Below are positions 59,264 to 64,000 of a DNA stretch of 64,000 nt, piece by piece (positions within the stretch are counted from its first letter, which is position 1; every line of letters begins with the position of its first letter). The DNA is taken from assembly GCA_030490835.1 (NCBI GenBank), contig CM059972.1:59749067-59813066 (forward strand), given 5' to 3'. The position numbers and the translations under genes are program-made. The notes beneath the pieces are model-generated. The model did no database searches and was not told the origin of the DNA. It was given only the letters and a program-made list of their open reading frames with translations. Source of the DNA: Annona cherimola (taxonomy: Eukaryota > Streptophyta > Magnoliopsida > Magnoliales > Annonaceae).

Positions 59264-59539
59264 ATGGAAAGACATCGCTCTCAACCACTCCCAACCAATG
59301 TGAGGCTGACCAACTTGGAAAATCTAATGGCAGCCCAAGCCCAATTTCTACAGCTGTCCAATCGGGCTATGAAGGCGTACTTTCGAAGACTCATGGAGGA
59401 CGGACAGATTGATATGAAGGCTTTACTACCATTCCCATCGACACCTCCCGAGTTCTGAGCCTGTTTTGGTCAATCTTCACATCAGCTTGGTCAAGAAAGT
59501 GAGCGCGACGACGACAACTCCTCCACATCAGACACCTAG
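59264..59539 (+). pseudogene. C-terminus of the second ORF in E
   Basis: Frame MERHRSQPL from 59264 with NLENLMAAQAQF, NRAMKAYFRRLMEDGQI and LLPFPSTPPE. A TGA at 59456 follows, then ACFGQ...DDDNSSTSDT to the TAG at 59537. It matches the C-terminus of the second ORF of A (IENLVAAQARY, DRAMEAYLRR, LLPFPPTPPE, ACFGQP, TESDS). The domain itself is deleted, so this is a leftover tail. Confidence 0.65.
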
Positions 59540-60501
59540 GGGAGTACCTGCCCTTTCCATTTTATATTCCTTTTGTATTTATTTTTCAGTCTATGATCAT
59601 GTAGGTTTCATGTAGTTGCATGCATTGAGGACAATGCATCCCTCAAGTTTCGGGGGAGGGGTATAATTCTCGACCATAGTTTTGTTTTTCATGTTTTGTT
59701 TAGATTGCATGTTATATCAACTTCTGCTAATGAAAGTTATCTCTGTTCAATCCATTTTATTGAAAATATGCAAGGTTATGAATAATGTTGACTTGAAATT
59801 GAATTCATAAAAAATTGGCAATTCAGATTAAGGATCATGTATAAAAGCTAGTTGCAAATGACATGTGAAAGAATTTAAAGGATTTCATAATACATTGTTC
59901 TAATTCAATTATATGTCAATCTTCCAAACTGATGGCAAGGTTCGCGTAAAAAAGCAAAGGAAAATCACAGTAATAATGCTTTAAAATCAAAATTCTCCCG
60001 AGACACCCTGAAATATGGTGAGGGGAGCCCAAAAAAAAATAGATCTCCAGATATCCTGAAATATGGTAAGAAGAATTTTGGCAATAAGTTTGGGAGGGGG
60101 CGAAGAATGTGCAGTTGGCAAAAATTGAATAAAGTGACTTATTACTATTTTCTGTAACTAGTTAGTTCACTTTGAACCTTGGTTTTCCTGCTTTCATTGA
60201 TTTTCTAACCAGTTTTTTGATCAAGTGGAAGGTTAACATGTTGAATTACAATCATGTATTAGAAAAATTTTGGCACCCACATGTAACTTGGTTTGAAAAT
60301 GAAAAGGCATGCCTTGTTTTGTGTAATGGATGATCTTTCAAGTTTAGATTACTCTTGACCCTATTGAATAGATAAATTGATTGATCAAGGCATCACAGGA
60401 AGCAAACGGAGTTGACAGAGTATTCATTCATTCATTCATTCATTCATTCATTGTGTTTGCATGTGTTTCTCGAGGACTAGCAACATATAAGTTTGGGGGT
60501 G
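59540..60501 (+). other. Conserved 3' noncoding region of E
   Basis: Purine tracts AAGTTTCGGGGGAGGGG (59644-59660), AAGTTTGGGAGGGGG (60086-60100) and AAGTTTGGGGGTG (60489-60501, adjoining the LTR). CCTGAAATATGGTGAGG at 60006 and CCTGAAATATGGTAAG at 60055. An (ATTC)n microsatellite lies at about 60424-60452. No ORF. Confidence 0.65.
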
Positions 60502-61813
60502 TGATAACTCATAAAAATACGAGTTATAATGGCCTATTTCAGACCATTTTTGCTTGTTAGTCCGAGGGATTAGGCTTAATTTGAATTCATTTAGCTGAAT
60601 TTTCACTCACTTTGCATTTTAGGAGCCATCTAGGAGCGCCTAGGCGCCAAGGCATGAAGTCCTAGGGTTTCCAGAAAGGTGTCCAAGTTACCCAGCACAT
60701 GGGGAGTTGGCGCCCAGGCGCCAATACGCATTTGTAGGCATGAATTTCCGTACGTGTGCTGCGCAAATAAATTAATATGAATAGAAACCTAGGGCTACGT
60801 GCAAGGGAATTCCTGAGATTCACAGAGAGAGACCAGAACAAGGAGAGGCGTGGACAGAGCCACTAGAGCAGCCACACAGAGAAGGAAAAGAATTTGTTTT
60901 CCATAGCAAACAGAAGAGGAGATCTGATCTTGTTAGTGGAAGCTTCCGAGATTTAGTTCTTCTCTTTCTCTTTCTCTTTCCTTTCTCTTTCCTTTCTTCT
61001 GTGTTCGTGGAGATGATTGTAACTTGATTTTAATGGGAATTGAAGTCATGTTAATGGGCTAAATCTTCCTATGGTAGGAGATATGTAGGATTTGAACTCA
61101 TAACTTATGATATTTGGTTTCCTTATGCTTGAATTAATAATATAGTTGTGTTGTAACTTGAGTTACTTAAAATTACCCTTATATATCATGCTTAATGCGT
61201 TTACAAGCTTTGCAACCTTGTGAATTGATCTAATATTCAGATTCATGCTTAAAAAAGTGGGATTTGAATAAGATCCATATATAAGGCACAAGTATTCTAG
61301 CTCATATTGTGTTGGATGTTAATACGGATAGGAATATACCTATTAACCCTGTGTAATCTTGATTAGGTTATGTGGTTATCAACCTTGTTTTACTTGTATG
61401 CATGGGAACATAGCACATAACTAAAACTTGGTTAGGTTTGTATATGTTGGAAAGCATATATGAATATGAATGAACCTAGTTAGTAATCTCTGCATAACTA
61501 ACTTAATTAGGACCAAATGACATAGCTATAATTCAATGACTTCATATTCCCACCTATCTTAATCATCTCAAGGCAATCTCGGCAATATCCACCCTACCTT
61601 GGTCATTTACTGTTTTCATAGTTTAGTTTAATTCAGTTCTTGATACAACTTCTCCTTCACTTTACCAATTCACTTAGATAATTGAGATTTAAGGTGCTAA
61701 ACCGTTTAACATAATCCTCATGGGAACGATACTCTACTCACTCTTTATTACTTGATCAGCACATATACTTGCGTTAAAACGAGCATTTTAATAGACATAT
61801 ACGCAGCTCGTCA
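60502..61813 (+). repeat. 3' LTR of E
   Basis: 1312 bp. Terminal hairpin with two changes (TGATAACTCATA...TACGAGTTATAA). About 300 bp of the 5' LTR (55700-56040, carrying several GGCGCC units) is missing at 60625. It ends ACGCAGCTCGTCA. Confidence 0.9.
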
Positions 61814-62926
61814 GAAATACATAAGTTATGTGACATAAGATTAGTGTATATAGATGGATATGTCTAGACAAGTGAATAAATGACTTATGTGATTTGCTAA
61901 AATGCAAAAATGCATGAAATTATGATAAAATGCATGATTATGTTGTTGTTTTGACAATTAAGTATAATCTCGAATTTTGAGATTAATATACTAGGGGGTG
62001 TGTTTGTTTAGGGCTAAAATATGTCAACTAAAACTTTTCAACCCAAAACTTTTCATTCTCCATAACTACTTTATTTTTTAATTATTTTTTCACATTTTTC
62101 TATACAAACTACCCTACTTTTCAATCATTTCTACACAACTACTCATACAACTAACCTATCTATTTTAACTTTATTCTCTTTACTCCTCATCATTACCCCT
62201 ATTATATCACATCATTTTCTATCAATTTGACAACTTCTACCTCCAAAACTTTTCATCAAAGTTTTACCTCCAACCAAACACACCCTAGGTTTAAGACGTC
62301 ATATATGTGCCTAAAGTGAGCACCGACGTATGAAATATAAAAAATATGTAAAAAATGACAAATTGGAGGTAATGAACCTCCATATGATGATTTAATAAAA
62401 GATTATGATGTGTATAAAAGTTTACCTTACATAAGGGTATTAAAAATGGAATGAAGGGATCATGTGATGGATACGTTATGTTGTTATGTATGAACACCCA
62501 ACTTGAAAGACAAGTGGGTTAAGATAATTCAATGTAAATCCAAATGGATTCTTGTAGGTTGAAAAATCTTAAGGGGATGCAAGCATGTGAAGTTCATGCA
62601 TATAAATGAAATGTCATCGTCATTTATTTAGGCAAAGGCAAGAATGGAAGAAAGGGAATTAAGGCTATCTCAGGTAAGCAAGCGAACTTTTCGAAATATT
62701 ATTTTCTTTTTTTGCGTTGAACATGATTGAAAATGTTATGATGATGTTTTGACAAATGGGCAAGCACAAGTTTTGAAAATGATGGCTTTAATAAAAAGCC
62801 ACAAGTTTTGAAAATGATGACTTTAATGAAAAGCCTCAAGGTTTGATTCATGAAAAGCAAGCAACACTTTTTAAGATAATTATTTTATCGCAAGTGTTAT
62901 CAAGGATTGGAATGTTTTATGTTGAT
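61814..62926 (+). repeat. G1 3' LTR, second part
   Basis: Resumes the G1 LTR after E (ATACATAAGTTATGTGACATAAG). It carries a MITE at 61994-62284 and runs to 62926, matching the G1a LTR to about position 1450. The remaining ~1 kb should lie beyond element G, outside the window. The tandem AAGCC(A/T)CAAG(T/G)TTTGA units at 62770-62850 look like a local duplication. Confidence 0.75.
61994..62284. mobile_element. MITE, about 290 bp
   Basis: Terminal inverted repeats GGGGGTGTGTTTG / CAACCAAACACACC flank an AT-rich interior without an ORF. The flanking CTA (61991-61993 and 62285-62287) is a plausible 3-bp duplication, which would fit a PIF/Harbinger-type MITE. A TA duplication with one more base in the repeat is also possible. 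The G1a LTR lacks the insertion at the matching site (near 1940-1960), which supports it being mobile. Confidence 0.7.
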
Positions 62927-64000
62927 TGACGAGGTGCGTATAGGTCTAATTAAAATGCTCGTTTTAACGCAAGTATATGTGTCGATCAAGTAATAAAGAG
63001 TGAGTAGAGTATCGTTCCCACGAGGATATGATCTAAATAGGATTATTAATCAGTTTAATTGCTTTTGGTGAGTAGAAAATTAGGATTTCAGACTTAAAAC
63101 TAAGCTATCAAATGCAATAAGGAAATAGAAAAGAGTTCATGTAACAACTGGAATACTAGAAAGGAGTTATCGACTGAGGATAGTAGATGGATAGTTCGGA
63201 AACCTTGAATATAAACCATATTGCATTGGTTTTCTTTTCATTAGATTGTGCAGGGATTTACTAGTCCAAGTTCAATAGTCCTTATATATATCTTCCAACA
63301 CGTATAAAGCTAATTACACCCTATTCAATTGCTATGTTCCATGCCATTAAATAAAGTGGAATTAATGAATTCATAACTTGTTTATGACTACATAAGATTT
63401 AACGGTATATTCCTATCCATTAAATAACTCTCCTTAACAAAAGAAAACTTATGCCCTACACATGGATCTAGCAGAAATTTTCCCTTTCTAAGGATTAATG
63501 GATTAATTCTGCAATGAATCATCTTACAAGGTAGTTAATCTTGTAAAAAGTATTAAACAACACATGCAAGGGTAAATCCACATCACACAATCATATTGAA
63601 ATCAAATATTCATTCCTGAATCTCAAAGAACCAGTACAATATAGTTAGATATCAATTCATCCTAACTATCCATCTAATGGAGGTTTAACTCAAAGACATG
63701 GCATAAAAATCCTTTACATCTATATTGAAAGTATCTAGGAAAATAGAGAAAGAAAAATTAGAAAGAGGAAGAGAAAACCAATTCTCCGAAGTTTCCACCA
63801 ATAGGATCGAATCTCCTCTTCAATCTGCCTCGAATCGAGTTCTGTTCTTTCTCTGCAGGTCTGTTCCGTTGGCTTCCTCTCTCTCTCTCTCTCAAATACC
63901 TAGGTTTCTATTTAAACCTAACAGCCTGCGCAGCACACATGCAGAAACCTGCGCGTGCAGATTTGCCGTGGCGCCTAGGCACCCCTAGCCGGCACCTGGG
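62927..64000 (-). repeat. Athila-like LTR G (minus strand, incomplete)
   Basis: Begins TGACGAGGTGCGTAT, the reverse of the LTR end ...CGCAGCTCGTCA, and follows the A/F LTR to a GGCGCCTAGGC motif at 63970 where the window ends. A (TC)n run lies at 63878-63894. The 87-codon ORF at 63725-63988 is inside the LTR and not a gene. It may be the 3' LTR of another minus-strand element or a solo LTR. Confidence 0.85.

Larger units (their letters stand above)
55580..61813 (+). mobile_element. Athila-like non-autonomous element E
   Basis: 6234 bp, inserted in the G1 3' LTR. The flanks read ...AAGAAC and GAAATAC..., an imperfect 4-5 bp duplication. Order: 5' LTR, Asp-type primer site, gag relic with one zinc knuckle, ~1-kb noncoding, C-terminus of the second ORF, conserved 3' region with purine tracts, 3' LTR. 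There is no protease, RT, RNase H or integrase. The LTR, primer site and 3' region match A and F. Confidence 0.85.

Overview
The window is plant nuclear heterochromatin built almost entirely of nested, decaying LTR retrotransposons. I see no host protein-coding gene, tRNA, rRNA or CRISPR. The plant assignment rests on the element families: Sirevirus-type Ty1/copia, chromovirus-like Ty3/gypsy with an initiator-Met primer site, Athila/Tat-like gypsy with the TGGCGCCGTTGCC primer site, a CACTA terminus, and telo-box motifs. A flowering plant is likely; I cannot name the species.

Layout, left to right. (1) 1-4507: the 5' end of a minus-strand gypsy element (G1a) with a 4-kb LTR. (2) 4508-5634: unassigned. 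(3) 5635-5809: right end of a CACTA transposon. (4) 5870-6688: minus-strand Sirevirus relic. (5) 6689-7930: Athila-like LTR fragment (H). (6) 7931-10451: LTR end, leader, an extra ORF ('ORF0') and the gag start of a second G1 element (G1b). (7) 10452-18124: minus-strand Athila-like element A. (8) 18125-21747: deleted Sirevirus B. (9) 21748-23641 plus 52616-53146: 3' half of Athila-like element F. (10) Element F is split by gypsy element C (23642-52615, ATAGG target duplications). C is itself split by Sirevirus D (29884-38498, minus) in its integrase gene and by Sirevirus J (41589-52422, plus, TATGG duplications) in its 3' LTR. (11) 53147-62926: the 3' end of a G1 element, probably G1b, with its 3' LTR broken by Athila-like element E (55580-61813) and a MITE (61994-62284). 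(12) 62927-64000: minus-strand Athila-like LTR (G), running off the window.

All gag and pol genes are interrupted by nonsense codons, frameshifts or deletions. The single long intact frame is the third ORF of Sirevirus J (48799-50412, 537 aa). It resembles the 'putative plant transposon protein' domain, and so does the second ORF of Athila-like element A, an unrelated retrotransposon lineage. A, E and F lack RT, RNase H and integrase, so they must borrow these in trans. They share a 28-nt hairpin at the LTR start, repeated GGCGCC palindromes in the LTR, and three spaced purine-tract copies before the 3' LTR. The G1 family carries an extra ORF between primer site and gag, seen codon-by-codon in two copies. 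These accessory features are the best candidates for something undescribed.
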